Positions 37,570 through 48,416 of a DNA stretch of 64,000 nucleotides are shown here, piece by piece. Where the stretch lies: contig CM065699.1 in assembly GCA_017654935.2 (NCBI GenBank), positions 13,822,011 through 13,886,010 of the forward strand, read 5' to 3'. The notes below the pieces were generated by a model. That model saw only the letters and a program-made list of their open reading frames with translations, made no database searches and was not told the origin of the DNA. The DNA comes from Phymorhynchus buccinoides (taxonomy: Eukaryota > Mollusca > Gastropoda > Neogastropoda > Raphitomidae). Position 1 is the first letter of the stretch. Each line of letters begins with the position of its first letter. A program made the position numbers and the translations under genes.

Positions 37570-37815
37570 TTAGTTCATACCTGGCAGCGGGATTTCTCCC
37601 TGCTCTTATCGACTTTTTAATTGTTGTGAGATTTTTATGCGCATAAAGAGCATGGGTCAGACTAGCTTTAAGTCCCCCGTCCGAAGGATTTGATGTTCGG
37701 TTCGATTTTTCAGTCAAACTGGAAAGCAAGGGCGAGGCCGGGATTCGAACCTGGGTCACTCAAGCACTGAATTGGCAGGCGAACGCTTTAAGTTAAAGTT
37801 TAACCAACTCTCTAA
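37570..37815 (-). mobile_element. tRNA-derived SINE, second family
   Basis: On the minus strand: TTAAAGCGTTCGCCTGCCAA, then CCAGGTTCGAATCCCGGCC (a good B box), then a body with ACTTAAAGCTAGTCTGACCC and GGGAGAAATCCCGC. The plus strand shows CGGGATTTCTCCCTGCTCTT, repeated at about 60850-60880. Confidence 0.75.
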
Positions 37816-37881
37816 CTAAAATCACCGGCACAAAAAACTTTCCTACCACGTTCTATCCATCTCTTAAATTCATGATTCATT

Positions 37882-37885
<4 letters not shown>

Positions 37886-37936
<51 letters not shown>
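37886..37936. repeat. (CT)n microsatellite
   Basis: Pure CT tract in an MBTPS1 intron. Confidence 0.93.
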
Positions 37937-37938
<2 letters not shown>

Positions 37939-37999
37939 CCTTATTCTATCTTGTTCTGATTGAAACAGCTAGCTGACTGCAGTAATTGTTGTTAAATGT

Positions 38000-38258
38000 T
38001 AATGTGTAGAGATACTATTACAGAGCTGCCAACCCAAAAATCTCTTCTCAGTACTACTTATGAATCTTCTCAGTATTTTTCATACAGTATTTTTTTCCGC
38101 GCGGTTATTTTGTGTGTGCTATTCTTTAGTTGAACAAATGTTGATTAAAAAAAAATATCACTGACTGTATCACTATCAGTGATTATATTACAAAGAGTTT
38201 TTCTTTGACAATAACACACTTTACTACTGCTACTACTACTACTAGTAATGCTATTACT

Positions 38259-38294
<36 letters not shown>

Positions 38295-40010
38295 TATTCA
38301 CAGATTGAGACAGACATACACACAAACACCTTACAGTCACACTGACAGACAATGACAACACAGAGAGAGAGAGAGAGAGAGAGAGAAAGGGGGGGAGGAG
38401 ACAGAGACAGAACAGGCACAACACACACAAAGAAAGTCATCTCTCTGAACAGCTCTCCCGCATGTGTCCACCAAAAAGTGTGCAAACAACGTTTCGGCCC
38501 TAATCAAAGATGAATCGTCTGCTTTTGCACTTGGAGGAGTCGCGCGATAGTAAAAAAAGTTCGTCAATATTTTGATGACTGTTCGATGGCAGCGCCTTTC
38601 TTTTTATGTCTGGTAGACTTACGTGAGAGTTGAAACATCGTTTGTGCCGCCGTGGCTGATAACAAAATCCATGTCACATGTCATGAACCTTGCTACGTCG
38701 GACCCATTTTTGATGTGATGATGCACGGAAAGTCCGTTCTATATGAAGCCAGAAAGTGCTGTTGCCGGTTTTTTCCACCACTCCCCGAAGGTGCAGTCTC
38801 CTCATTTTTTTCTTTTTCGTGCTCTTGTCCATTTTGTAGATGATGATGAACTTTGAAGAATACAAACTAGGCCTAGGCTAGTGCTTGCTGCTTCGAGAAC
38901 GCAACTGTCAAGCAGCTTCGCGTGCTTTACTGCCGCCTTCGTTGATTGGATGAAATCACAAGAAATCTTGAGCAAAGAGCAGCGATTGGTCTTTTTCTTA
39001 TGACGTTTTCCACTTGGCGTTACTAAAAATAACCTCAGCCATACTCTTGACTCGATTACCGAGGCAAGTTACCACAACAACCGGCGATGTCCGATTCAGC
39101 CATAAAATTGACCAGCAAGTCTCTCGACTCGATTAGCCTACTCGGATTCACTAGAAGTTATGCAACAAACGGCTGAAAGTCTGTTACAGCCACTCTAGGT
39201 CCGCTAGAGTCCTGGCAAGTCTGTTGACTCGATTAGCCTACACGGATTGACAAGAAGAGCTATAGAAGGCCGTACATTTTTCGCAAGATTGTTGCCGTAT
39301 TGATTTGTACTGGACCGTATTTCCGTATTTTGTTAAGGTCGCCATATTAAAATACGGCCGGAACGTAACGGTTGGCAGCTCTGCTATTATCATCTGTATT
39401 GATGTGTGTGTATTGATTGTTGATGTCAATGATGACGAGAAGTATTCCAAATGTTATTTGATTGACTGTTATAAGTTAATAATGGTTACTCTGTTTTAAA
39501 TGTGCACATTTCTAAGTTCATGTAATGAATCTTAATAATTATTTGATTGGTATAATTTTGTTTCACACGTTTGATTAATGTTCTTTCTTTCAGTTATGTT
39601 GTATCTCTGTCATGTTGTTGCACCTAACCTGAATTTCTCTTTTGGAGATATTAAAGTATACTTGAACCACTGCACCAGCTTCCTTTTCTACTAAAGACCA
39701 TGGTTTGGAGACACGGAAGAAAAACAATAATTCTACAAACTACGCCATTCAAAATCACACACTCTCAGTTTACAGAGCATTAAAAGCATATAAGGCCGTG
39801 TACACAGCAGACGCGAAAATCCCATGCGCAATCCGTAAATAAGTAAAAGAAAGAAGGAAAAAATTAAATACACCTGTCCGTATTTCACTTTCTTTTACTT
39901 ATTTATGGGTCTACGTGCGTAACTTCCGCGTCTCATGTGTTCTTGCCGTAACACAGTGATGACGTAAGAATCTTCAAAAACACCACATCGAAATTTTACT
40001 TCAACTTCAA
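38000..40010. other. Intronic sequence, no exon recognised
   Basis: Part of the long intron between exons k and l. CA/GA runs lie at 38270-38390. Imperfect repeats of GACTCGATTAGCCTAC occur at about 39140 and 39228. No open frame with splice borders and similarity to MBTPS1 was seen. Confidence 0.55.
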
Positions 40011-40018
40011 GCACCTAC

Positions 40019-40145
40019 CTGGGAGCTGATTTATTCAAAGGATGAGGTTTGGCCCAATTCAGGCTTGGGCATGGTGGCAAAGGTCGTGACCTTGACTTCC
40101 CAAGGTTACCTTCGATGACCTTGGAGTACCGATGAAGGTGGTTTC
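40019..40145 (-). CDS. MBTPS1: MBTPS1 exon k
   Basis: The acceptor is TTTTTCTAAG and the donor is CCCAG then GTAGGT. It reads [41 protein letters not shown]. Vertebrate MBTPS1 has [20 protein letters not shown] here and PRLSWAKPQPLNETAPS after it, so the match is unmistakable. The leading GA completes the Gly codon opened by exon j, and the trailing AG opens the Ser of exon l. It encodes lumenal stem sequence downstream of the catalytic domain. Confidence 0.95.
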
Positions 40146-40259
40146 CTTAGAAAAAGAAAACACAATCATTGCAAAACACACGCATAAATAATACAGTTTT
40201 TCAACAGGACTGATAACATGGCAAAACAATTTGTAATGCATTGTATGTTCAAATTCAAA

Positions 40260-40280
40260 TGTGTGTGTGTGTGTGTGTGT
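40260..40280. repeat. Short (GT)n
   Basis: GT tract just upstream of exon k in the intron. Confidence 0.85.
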
Positions 40281-40567
40281 GCATTAGTGTGTGCAATGAA
40301 AGTGCATGGGCATATGTGGTATCTATCTGTAGGAGTTGGTTGCACTGCGGAGCAAACATGCACGCATATAAATGCGAATTCTTGATGCACTGCTGCGCTA
40401 GCATGCATGCACATAAGCGTGCATCCTTGACATGCAGACTCTTAAGGTACACACACTTAACTGCGACTCCCCTGCCCTCACTCATGCATGAATACACGCA
40501 TGCTAGTAATAAAGCATCTACAATACAGTTGTGGCTTCTTCTTCTTCTTCTTTGTTCCAAGCTAAAC

Positions 40568-40724
40568 TACCATATTTTTCGGACTATAAGGCGCACACCC
40601 CACATTTGACACAAAATTCAGATTTTGCTATTATGTTTTCTTACTATATTATTAGTCATATTATAAAGCACAGCGGTTTCAATCTGGGGAAAAAGTATCG
40701 CCTTATAGTCAGAAAAATACGGTA
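40568..40724. mobile_element. TA-flanked MITE with ATTTTTCGGACTATAAGGCG ends
   Basis: The ends ACCATATTTTTCGGACTATA and TATAGTCAGAAAAATACGGT are inverted repeats bounded by TA. This is a Tc1/mariner-type MITE layout found widely in animals. A second copy is at about 54080-54214, and a degenerate one may lie at 62120-62222. Confidence 0.75.
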
Positions 40725-40824
40725 GATGTTTAGTCCAGTCCAGTAAATGAAGGTTGCAGTTGACTGCAGCATCACAACAGAACCCCACAGCTTGTTTTCT
40801 AGCGCCACAGGCCTGGGCCATATT

Positions 40825-41260
40825 TATAATAATAATAATAACAACAATAATTATCATTATATAGCGCACATATCTAGAAACTTCTATTCATGGTGCTTTA
40901 CAATAAAATAAAACTACAAACGGTCCCATTTTAGCACACACATACACAAATATTTGTTTAAAAGGTGGCGATTCACACACACACACACCTCAATTATCCA
41001 TGCAGTGCAATTAACCAATGCATGACAGCTACAGCTTGAAGAATAGATGAGTTTTCAAACTAGTTTTGAATGCTTGCAGAAAGTCAGAGTGTCTGAGAGA
41101 CAGGGGTAAGTTGTTCCACACAGACGGAGCCTGTGATGAAAAGGACCCTTTCACCATAAGTCTTAGTTTTGACAATGACTGGTTGCAGGAGGTGAGCGTC
41201 AGAGGAAGAGCGGAGGAGACGAGAATGTCACATCTCAGTGTGGCTAGAATATGTTTTCTT
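40825..41260. repeat. Dispersed repeat with AAT / GCTTTACAAT tail
   Basis: It begins with AAT repeats and TATATAGCGC, then GGTGCTTTACAATAAAATAA, and continues into GATGAGTTTTCAAACTAGTT and GGTAAGTTGTTCCACACAGA words typical of long interspersed repeats in invertebrate introns. No intact frame. Confidence 0.45.
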
Positions 41261-41286
41261 TTAAAGTGTAAAGGGGTTGACAGTAC

Positions 41287-41409
41287 CTTCCATCCTCTCA
41301 GGCAGCTCTGCCACAGGGCTGAGTGGCACAGAGTCCTGCATGTAGAGGTTGACAGGCAGCACCTTGTGCGCCGTGTACTCCAGCATGGCCTTCAGCATCC
41401 AGAAACAGT
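41287..41409 (-). CDS. MBTPS1: MBTPS1 exon j
   Basis: The acceptor is GTGTTTTTCAG and the donor is GGAAG then GTACTG. It reads DCFWMLKAMLEYTAHKVLP, VNLYMQDSVPLSPVAELP, ERMEG. The family has DCFWLLDALLQYTSYG.TP at the start and PERMEGN at the end. The middle is variable. The lone leading AC completes Asp with the G of exon i, and the trailing G opens the Gly of exon k. Confidence 0.96.
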
Positions 41410-41627
41410 CTGAAAAACACACAGCACACAATAATATATTATATACATGCAGGGGTGCTAGTGGGAGCACGTCCACAAACCTGAAATTAGAATTCTTGCG
41501 AACCTGAAATAAAATATCGTGAAAACCAAAAACCCGAAACTTCCTATAAAAAGTGTTGAAACCCCCCCCCCCAAATGGAGGTCAAAAGTGTTTATACTCC
41601 AAAAACCAGAAGCCACAAGTTTATATG

Positions 41628-42030
41628 TGTATAAGAGTCTGCACCTTTCTGGAGGTAAACAAACTGAGACAGACTGCAGCGTCAATGAGGTGGCTGTGTG
41701 TGTGTGCAATATGTGCATGTGTGTGTGTGCATATTTTTTATGTGTGCATACCTGTAAGTGTGTACTGGGAACGAAAAAGAAGAAGTAAGTGTGTACATTT
41801 TGCAGGTGGTTGGTGTCGAGGAGCTGACAGCACGATGAGCCTGTACCAAGTGTGTATGTGTGTGTGTGTACACGCATACACATGTGTGACTGTAAAAGCG
41901 TGTACATTTCAGCAGGTGGCTATAAGTATGCATTGTGTGTGTGTGTGTGTGTGTGTGTGTACGTGCGCATGTACATGTGCATGACTGTAACAGTATGCAA
42001 CTTTCCGCAGGTGGCTTTAAGATTGCAGTG
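41628..42030 (-). pseudogene. Four tandem copies of the donor end of MBTPS1 exon i
   Basis: In the intron downstream of exon i, the exon's last bases plus donor recur near 41628-41680, 41783-41842, 41888-41925 and 41981-42025, separated by GT-rich sequence. Plus-strand words are CACCTTTCTGGAGGT, CATTTTGCAGGTGGTTGGTG, CATTTCAGCAGGTGGC and AACTTTCCGCAGGTGGC, against the true CACCTTTCTGCAGGTGGCTG. The 41783 copy extends further into the exon (CAGCACGATG word). Donor GT is kept in three copies and changed to TT in the 41981 copy. All are degenerate and not expected to code. Confidence 0.8.
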
Positions 42031-42266
42031 TGTGTGTGTGTGTGCATGCATGCATGTGTATGTATGTACACTGTATGCATGTGTGTTGTTAGTTCTTCAG
42101 TTTAACGTCCTTCCACTAAAAGTGATTCAGACAGTATTATAGTGAGGTTTTAATTTTGGTGTAGGGTGTGTCTGTGGTGATTGTGTGCATGTGAGTGTGT
42201 GTCTGTGTGTGTGTGTATTCACGCATGTTTGCCTGTGCGCGTGTGCATGCCCGTAAGAGTGCGCAC

Positions 42267-42410
42267 CTTTCTGCAGGTGGCTGGTGTCCAGGCAGTTGGA
42301 GTCTCCGTACAGCACGATGCGTCCTGCGCCTGGCTTGGCAGGGGTCTGGTGCATGCCCAGGATGGGCACCCCTTCCTTGCTCTGCGTCTCCCCCTTCAGC
42401 ACCTCGTAGC
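42267..42410 (-). CDS. MBTPS1: MBTPS1 exon i
   Basis: The acceptor is TTTCTCTCTCAG and the donor is CAGAAAG then GTGCGC. It reads [47 protein letters not shown]. Vertebrate MBTPS1 has LEVLKQETAVVENVPILG and [20 protein letters not shown], one of the most conserved stretches outside the protease domain. The leading GC completes Gly and the trailing G opens Asp. Both borders of this exon have been tandemly copied into the flanking introns. Confidence 0.97.
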
Positions 42411-42892
42411 CTGAGAGAGAAATACGAAACACAAAATATTTAATGCTTCAAACATGGGTGAATGTGGCGACCAAAGCGTTTGCCTGATCTTTCCATCATA
42501 ACCCTTGCTAAAACGGTCCATTTAAGAGCAAGAAGAGCATGAGAAGAGGCCTGTCTTCAGGCAGACCACTGCCTGAACCAGCATCAAATTGCCTGAATTC
42601 AGGCTTCAGGCAGACCTACATGCACCCCTGTTCAAAGCTATATAGCTCCATTAGCATTTCGGCACGATGCACATAGCAAAATAATCGAAAGTAACAAACA
42701 AACAAATCAGCCGTGAAAAGTTCGACATGGCAACCACAGCGAACAATGTACATTTTTCTTTTCTTTTCCGTTTTTTCCCCTCATCTGTCTCTCATATGCT
42801 ACAAGTCACAGGTCAAGCTTGGTCCACGCATGGGAATCCCGTGGCAGTCAGCTGTGTCAGCCAAAGTTGCTGTCACCCAGGTATTGATGCAT

Positions 42893-42916
42893 AGCCTGAG
42901 AGAGACAGACACACAG
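42893..42916 (-). repeat. Detached first unit of the acceptor minisatellite
   Basis: TAGCCTGAGAGAGACAGACA, identical to the start of the 48-bp units at 43237-43790 and separated from them by the SINE at 42917-43236. Confidence 0.75.
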
Positions 42917-43034
42917 AGTGTAGAGTGGCACAGAGGTAACGCCTTCGCCTCTTACACAATAAACCCCAGTTTGAACCTGGGTACAGGGGATTTTTCCTCT
43001 CACTTTGCACTAGGCCTTACGGTCTGGACGTGGA

Positions 43035-43068
<34 letters not shown>

Positions 43069-43236
43069 GTGTCCATGCACTTAGCACATGCTAAACCCTG
43101 TGGCAACGAAAGAGTTGTCATTTTGTCACCCCCCCCCCTTTCCTTTCTCATCAGTCACAATAAAATTGCATGCAAAAATGTTTTTCTAAATGGGTGGCGC
43201 GCCTCTGGCTTGCGCTCTCCAGGTGGGAGCAAGTTT
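42917..43236 (+). mobile_element. tRNA-derived SINE, first family, inside the minisatellite
   Basis: A-box-like TGGCACAGAGG, B-box-like AGTTTGAACC, GGATGAGACGATAAACCGAG, GTCCATGCACTTAGCAC, a C-run and CTCTCCAGGTGGGAGC. AGCCTGAGAGAGA stands on both sides, which may be a target duplication or simply two array units. Confidence 0.8.
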
Positions 43237-43790
43237 AGCCTGAGAGAGATGGTATCAGTATTTGTAGCCTGAGAGAGACAGACACAACTGTCAGAGATGG
43301 TATCAGTATTTGTAGCCTGAGAGAGACAGACACAACTGTCAGAGATGCTATCAGTATTTGTAGCCTGAGAGAGACAGACACAACTGTCAGAGATGGTATC
43401 AGTATTTGTAGCCTGAGAGAGACAGACACAACTGTCAGAGATGCTATCAGTATTTGTAGCCTGAGAGAGACAGACACAACTGTCAGAGATGGTATCAGTA
43501 TTTGTAGCTTGAGAGAGACAGACACAACTGTCAGAGATGGTATCAGTATATCTAGCCTGAGAGAGAGACACAACTGTCAGAGATGGTATCAGTATTTGTA
43601 GCCTGAGAGAGACAGACACAACTGTCAGAGATGGTATCAGTATTTGTAGCCTGAGAGAGACAGACACAACTGTCAGAGATGGTATCAGTATTTGTAGCCT
43701 GAGAGAGACAGACACAACTGTCAGAGATGGTATCAGTATTCCTAGCCTGAGAGAGACAGACACAACTGTCAGAGATGGTACCAGTCATCT
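43237..43790 (-). repeat. 48-bp minisatellite built on an MBTPS1 splice acceptor, about 11.5 copies
   Basis: Plus-strand unit: GTAGCCTGAGAGAGACAGAC then ACAACTGTCAGAGATG and GTATCAGTATTT. On the gene's strand each unit reads TGTCTGTCTCTCTCAG|GCTAC, and the true acceptor of exon i, 0.8 kb downstream, reads ATTTCTCTCTCAG|GCTAC. Splicing exon h to a unit would give Gly-Tyr-Lys-Tyr then TGA, a premature stop. Copies differ by single bases. Confidence 0.9.
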
Positions 43791-43799
43791 ATGTCCATA

Positions 43800-44390
43800 A
43801 AAGGAATTCTATCAAGACTTTGCAGACACCATTCACATCAGCGCTGATCCAATCTCGGTAATATTCACATTTCTGCTCCTAGGGGAGATAATCTATGACA
43901 GAAAAGAGCACAGCCGGAGAAATGAAAGACGATTACGGGTTTTTACTTCAGGTTTAGACATAGGGAAGTGGTAGATCAGACTTTTTTTTTATATATATAG
44001 ACTTTATATAGAAAATCTCTCTACACCGATTGGTTCCCCACAACAAACCACTAAAAAAGCAAAGTCAGAGGCAAAATTGTGGTCTAAGGGAGCGAAGCGA
44101 GTTTAGAAGTGACCAAGGTATGGTGTGCACACAGATTTACTTCCCTCGAAAAAATGCATCAAATTGACAGCTATCTATTAATTCCGGACATATACAGACT
44201 TGAATGATTTAAGCCACAAAATTGCTAGAAACAATAAAACACACACATACAGATTACAACAGGCCCATATTTTTTTCCCAGCAAAAGTCTGTGATCTCCA
44301 TACTTTGAAAGGCAAGCAAACAGATTCAATCACACTGACTCGACAGTATGAAAATGGTGAACTTGTGAACAATGCACCGAATAATCAGTC
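43800..44390. other. Intronic sequence, nothing recognised
   Basis: AT-rich intron between exons h and i, without repeats or open frames I can assign. Confidence 0.55.
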
Positions 44391-44398
44391 CTACTCAC

Positions 44399-44476
44399 CC
44401 TGGTTCTTCAAGGTCTGGGTCAGAAGCAGGCCGTCGCTAGGAAACTTGGCGATACTGGTGCCCGAGGCGTAGTGCA
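44399..44476 (-). CDS. MBTPS1: MBTPS1 exon h
   Basis: The acceptor is GTGTCTGCAG and the donor is CCAGG then GTGAGT. It reads HYASGTSIAKFPSDG and LLLTQTLKNQ. The family has MYYASGCSIAKFPEDG and VVITQTFKDQG. The leading TG completes the Met opened by exon g, and the final G opens the Gly of exon i. Confidence 0.97.
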
Positions 44477-44664
44477 CTGCAGACACGAAAATAACTTTGA
44501 TGTTAAGGCTGTGTGAAAGGTCAATGCATTTTCTAATGACACTTAAGACTGGTTTAAAAGTGAATGCACATTTCTGTGGTAAGCTGCAGTGTGGTGTGGT
44601 GTGTTTGCAGTTAATGAGTTATGTCGTGTTCAGTGTGGTGAGTGTAACTAAATTGTGATAATAA

Positions 44665-44829
44665 TCATATAATAAAAAGGCAAGTGTGTGTGTGTGTGTG
44701 TCTGAAACACAAAACAGGCCTTATAACTCCGCTGTTTTTCGACCGAATCGCTTCAAATTTGCTGTCAGGCTTGCTGTGGTCGGGGCAAAGCCTGGCAGCA
44801 AATTTGAAGAGAATCGGGAGAGCACGTCA
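44665..44829 (+). mobile_element. Helitron-family fragment
   Basis: It starts TCATATAATAAAAAGGCAAG after an A and shares the AATCGCTTCAAATTTGCTG and CAGCAAATTTGAAGAGAATC words. It is cut short at the CACGTCATAGTAATAAT junction. Confidence 0.75.
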
Positions 44830-45133
44830 TAGTAATAATAAATAACTCTTCTATAGCGCTATTCTCCGGACACAGCAGGACTCACCGTGCTTTACATGTC
44901 AAAATGTAAAAAAAGTAAGTTTACATCACACACACAAAAGATATTCAAAACACATGTACTTAATATTTAGAAACAATTCACTTGAAATGAAAAAAAGCAA
45001 CATTATCGCACTCACACAACTCACATTTAAAATACCTACATAAAACATATTATTAAAAAACAAAATCCACTGAAAATACCCAGAAAAAAAAAGACAAACA
45101 GGAATGTTTCGCCACACTGTAAATCATACTTAC

Positions 45134-45177
45134 TGTCATGTTCCCCAATGGTGAAATCTCCTTCATAGACCTCATCA
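45134..45177 (-). CDS. MBTPS1: MBTPS1 exon g (44 bp)
   Basis: A small exon with acceptor TTCTTTGTGCAG and donor TGACA then GTAAGT, reading DEVYEGDFTIGEHD. The family has FSDGLYEGEFTLANHDM here. Phase is +1 at the start (completing Ser) and +1 at the end (opening Met). Confidence 0.95.
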
Positions 45178-45356
45178 CTGCACAAAGAAATCAAATAGTA
45201 TTATTCTATATATACAACGTTCAATTGAGAACAAAGGAATTCTCATGCAAAAGTTACATAGTTTGTTAGTCATTTATAGTCCAGTCAACAGCTATGGTCA
45301 TCTCAGGACTGTCACCATGTAACGTTTGACTATGCATCACAATGCAAAAGAAAGGT

Positions 45357-45448
45357 ATTAGGTATTAGGTACTTTATAGTCACAGAGGCATCTCTGTGAA
45401 ATTCGGGTTGCTCCCACTTGGAGAGCACATCGCAGCCAGAGGTACATT
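45357..45448 (-). mobile_element. SINE 3'-end fragment, first family
   Basis: It carries GGCATCTCTGTGAAATTCGG, GCTCCCACTTGGAGAGCACA and a GCCAGAGGT word, as in 14715-14790. Confidence 0.65.
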
Positions 45449-46261
45449 TCTCATCATGACATAGACACAAACAAACAGGAAGTCCTTGTCATTGTTTTTT
45501 TAAATCCAAATCATGCAATACACAGACATATAACGTTCAGAAAAAGAAATGCGACAATGTTCAGATAGGCAATGCAATATACCCCCAACTGCTTCTGGAC
45601 GTGGCTCACTGGACAGTTCACGCACCTTTGAAAATGAATGAAATGTCCAAGGAACAACCTTTAAAGTGTAACAAGTTTGGACGTTTTCACTTCTTCTATT
45701 ACTTTTCAACAATTCTTTTGTCAGTATGCAAATAAATAATGATAAGTTCAAAGGAATGGGTTGTCCCATTTCTTTTTTGAACAGTATATCGTCGATGAAA
45801 TTCAAAAACCTCGTATCTCAATTTTGGTAGTTTTGAGAAAAATGAAAAAAACTGTTTTAAAAATTAACCGCGTTGACGACAATTGATTAACTACGATGAC
45901 AAGACATTGTGAGTTTAATCCTGCATTTCGTTAAAATTACTATAAAAATTTTTTTTAGGTTTGAAAACAACGAAGATACAAGATTTTTGTCCTTAACTAG
46001 ATCTGAATTTGGGACTTACAAGTTTTTCGTCTATTTTCACAACCTCATTTACCCCAGATAGAAAGTCGTTAGAGATACGAGCTTTTGGTGGAAGGTGGCT
46101 GGAAAAATTAGAGAGCTGACTATGTATCTAACTCAAAACCCCCAAAAATCGAGATACGATTTTTTAAAATTTAACTGCATTGCAGTTATTCGAAAAATTA
46201 ACAGTAAAATCTGCATTGGCATTGTTAATTAACAATAGTGAGGAAACGTGGAAATGCTGAC

Positions 46262-46342
46262 CTGAAGGCCATGCTGTATGGCAGCAGCAGATCGTTGATG
46301 GCTGGGATGTTGGCGCCCCCTGTGTCCGGCATCCACCATTGT
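46262..46342 (-). CDS. MBTPS1: MBTPS1 exon f
   Basis: The acceptor is CTATTGTCAG and the donor is CTTCAG then GTCAGC. It reads [46 protein letters not shown] is a signature block of MBTPS1. The leading A completes the Arg from exon e, and the final AG opens the Ser of exon g. Confidence 0.97.
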
Positions 46343-46536
46343 CTGACAATAGCACACAGAGAAAGCAATGACACGGTGCAAACCTCACCCAGAAATATAA
46401 AAAAATCCATAGAAACGTGAAGTGCAAGGATGCTTGAATGCATTTTTGCCTTGGCAGAAAGAAACCCCACACACACTTGTCACAACATAGCCCTTTTTGG
46501 TACACTCTGTGAGTCTATAGTATGACAGTTGTTCGG

Positions 46537-46537
<1 letters not shown>

Positions 46538-46619
<82 letters not shown>

Positions 46620-46645
46620 AGTGTGTGTGTGAGTGTGTGTGCGTG
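46538..46645. repeat. (GT)n microsatellite
   Basis: About 76 bp of pure GT, then GT with GC/GA interruptions, in an MBTPS1 intron. Confidence 0.95.
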
Positions 46646-47061
46646 TGTGTATTGCGTCTGTGGTCTAATCTCCAAACTTTAACGTTGGCATTTTCTCGGG
46701 AAATAGAAGGCACACATTGTTCAAACTTTGCACACATAAAGATGTCTATGCAAGCTTTCAAACAATAATGATTTGAATAATTAAATACTTAAAACAACAC
46801 TGTAAACAGATAACAAACAGATAACATTTTAGATTAGTGGGTTAGAGAGTATTCAACAGGCAACATGAGTTAAGAAACTCATCAACACTGAAAGCTTCAT
46901 TTGTACTTTAAAATTTTATTGGCCAGCTTGTACTTTGGACACCCCCCTTAATCTTTGTTTGTCGTTGTCCCACATGTTCCTGCTTGAGTGAGCCTTGAAG
47001 GCTTTGCCTCTTGTTTCATGCTAATGCTGTACGTGTTGATAAAAACTGATGGACAGATTTC

Positions 47062-47279
47062 TTAAAAAAACTTTTGCGACCAATTGATGCATTGATGCAC
47101 CACAATGGTTTAACACCCATGTCACTAAAAGGCAACCAATCAGGCACTGCTCAGGCACTGCTGATGCTATATACATGCCACAGAGAAATTTCCACTATTG
47201 AAGAAATTTTTTTTCTCGACCCAGTTAAGATTAATGGTATTTTTTGGCTGAAAAAAATGGCTGGCGGAAAAAGGGTTAA
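47062..47279. mobile_element. TTAA-type MITE, first family (diverged)
   Basis: TTAA near 47062 and at about 47276-47279. Internal words are CCACAATGGTTTAACACCCA and TGTCACTAAAAGGCA, and it ends GGCTGGCGGAAAAAGGG. Confidence 0.7.
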
Positions 47280-47559
47280 AAAAAATAAAATAATAAATAT
47301 ATCCATGCCAACGAAACGAAGATAGCAAAACCTAGCCTCCCACCATTGCAGATGCAAAGAACAAAGTGTCCCCACTGTAGATTCATACTTTCTTCATCTA
47401 GGAGACATTGTGCCACTCGAGGAACTCAATGACAGATGGACTTTGAAAGAAAAGTTTACAGACAAATCGATTTTATTTCATTAGTAACCAGTCAAGGAGT
47501 TTATAGACAAAATCCCCCAACAAAACACCAATTAAATACAGTGAGATAATTTTGAGGGG

Positions 47560-48170
47560 CCTGGTCCTCTTTATCAATCCATGGACTCATGCTAATGAAC
47601 TTCAGAAGGACTTCCAAGGTATCATGATAAGCTTAGTGCAACGTCGTGCAGCTTGATGGGTGGTGAACCGCCATCGCCAAACATCGAGCGTGGACAACAT
47701 GATGTTGGAGCTGCACTGGGACCCACTGAAAGACAGACGACGATCGGCAAGGCTGGCCACCTTCTTCAAGCACCATCATGGAGAGGTGGCCATCAACACC
47801 CAGCACATCCCCCACCCACCATCACGCCAGACAAGACTGTCACACATAGCAGCATTATCTTCTTCCGGCAACAAAAACACATAACAGGAAGTTTTCTTTC
47901 TTCCTCAGGGCTGTGTGTGAGTGGAACAGCCTTCCACCTGAGGCAATAACATCTGCCTCAATGGAGGTCTTCAAAGTCCAGATTTAACCCCCCTCCCTCC
48001 CTCCCCCCCCCCCCCCCCGATACCCTCTTCCCCCCTCACTTCCCTTTCCCTGGAGCTGATCATCTGGGCAGCGCTTACTCCCCACAGATTGATTTTTATA
48101 CCGGAAACCCCCGTTTGTAATGCATCATAACCGTCAATAGGATGACGTAGGATGCTAAGAGAAAGAAGAA
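47560..48170 (+). pseudogene. LINE reverse transcriptase C-terminal fragment
   Basis: Plus frames read VNRHRQTSSVDNMMLELHW, DPLKDRRRSARLATFFKH, then after a frameshift a FFLRAVCEWNSLPPEA-like word and SASMEVFKVQI. This is the order at the end of CR1-like ORF2. C-runs and a 3' tail follow. Inserted in the intron between exons e and f. Confidence 0.75.
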
Positions 48171-48202
48171 GAAGTCTCATACTATCTATGTGAATACAGG
48201 CC

Positions 48203-48273
48203 CTGGGGTTTTCATCGAAGAATCTCACTTTCTTCACGACAGAGACGTACCGGTCGGCAAAGATGATGAAGGT
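48203..48273 (-). pseudogene. Duplicated fragment of MBTPS1 exon e
   Basis: The minus frame reads FIIFADRYVSVVKKVRFFDEN, against [22 protein letters not shown] in exon e. About 72 bp match with roughly eight substitutions and a 3-nt loss. The donor GT after the exon end is gone (reads GGGCC). It lies 1.6 kb downstream of exon e in the same intron and orientation. Confidence 0.85.
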
Positions 48274-48307
48274 CCGACACAAACCAAAATAAGCCAGTAT
48301 GACATAT

Positions 48308-48329
48308 CAAATTCCCTGTGGGGATACCA

Positions 48330-48363
<34 letters not shown>

Positions 48364-48385
48364 GTGTGTGTGTGGGTGTGTGTGT

Positions 48386-48416
<31 letters not shown>

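Noticed and set aside
43155..43788. Repetitive 'protein' SLRLQILIPSLTVVSV
   Set aside because: Result of the 48-bp intronic minisatellite; the length is a multiple of three by chance.
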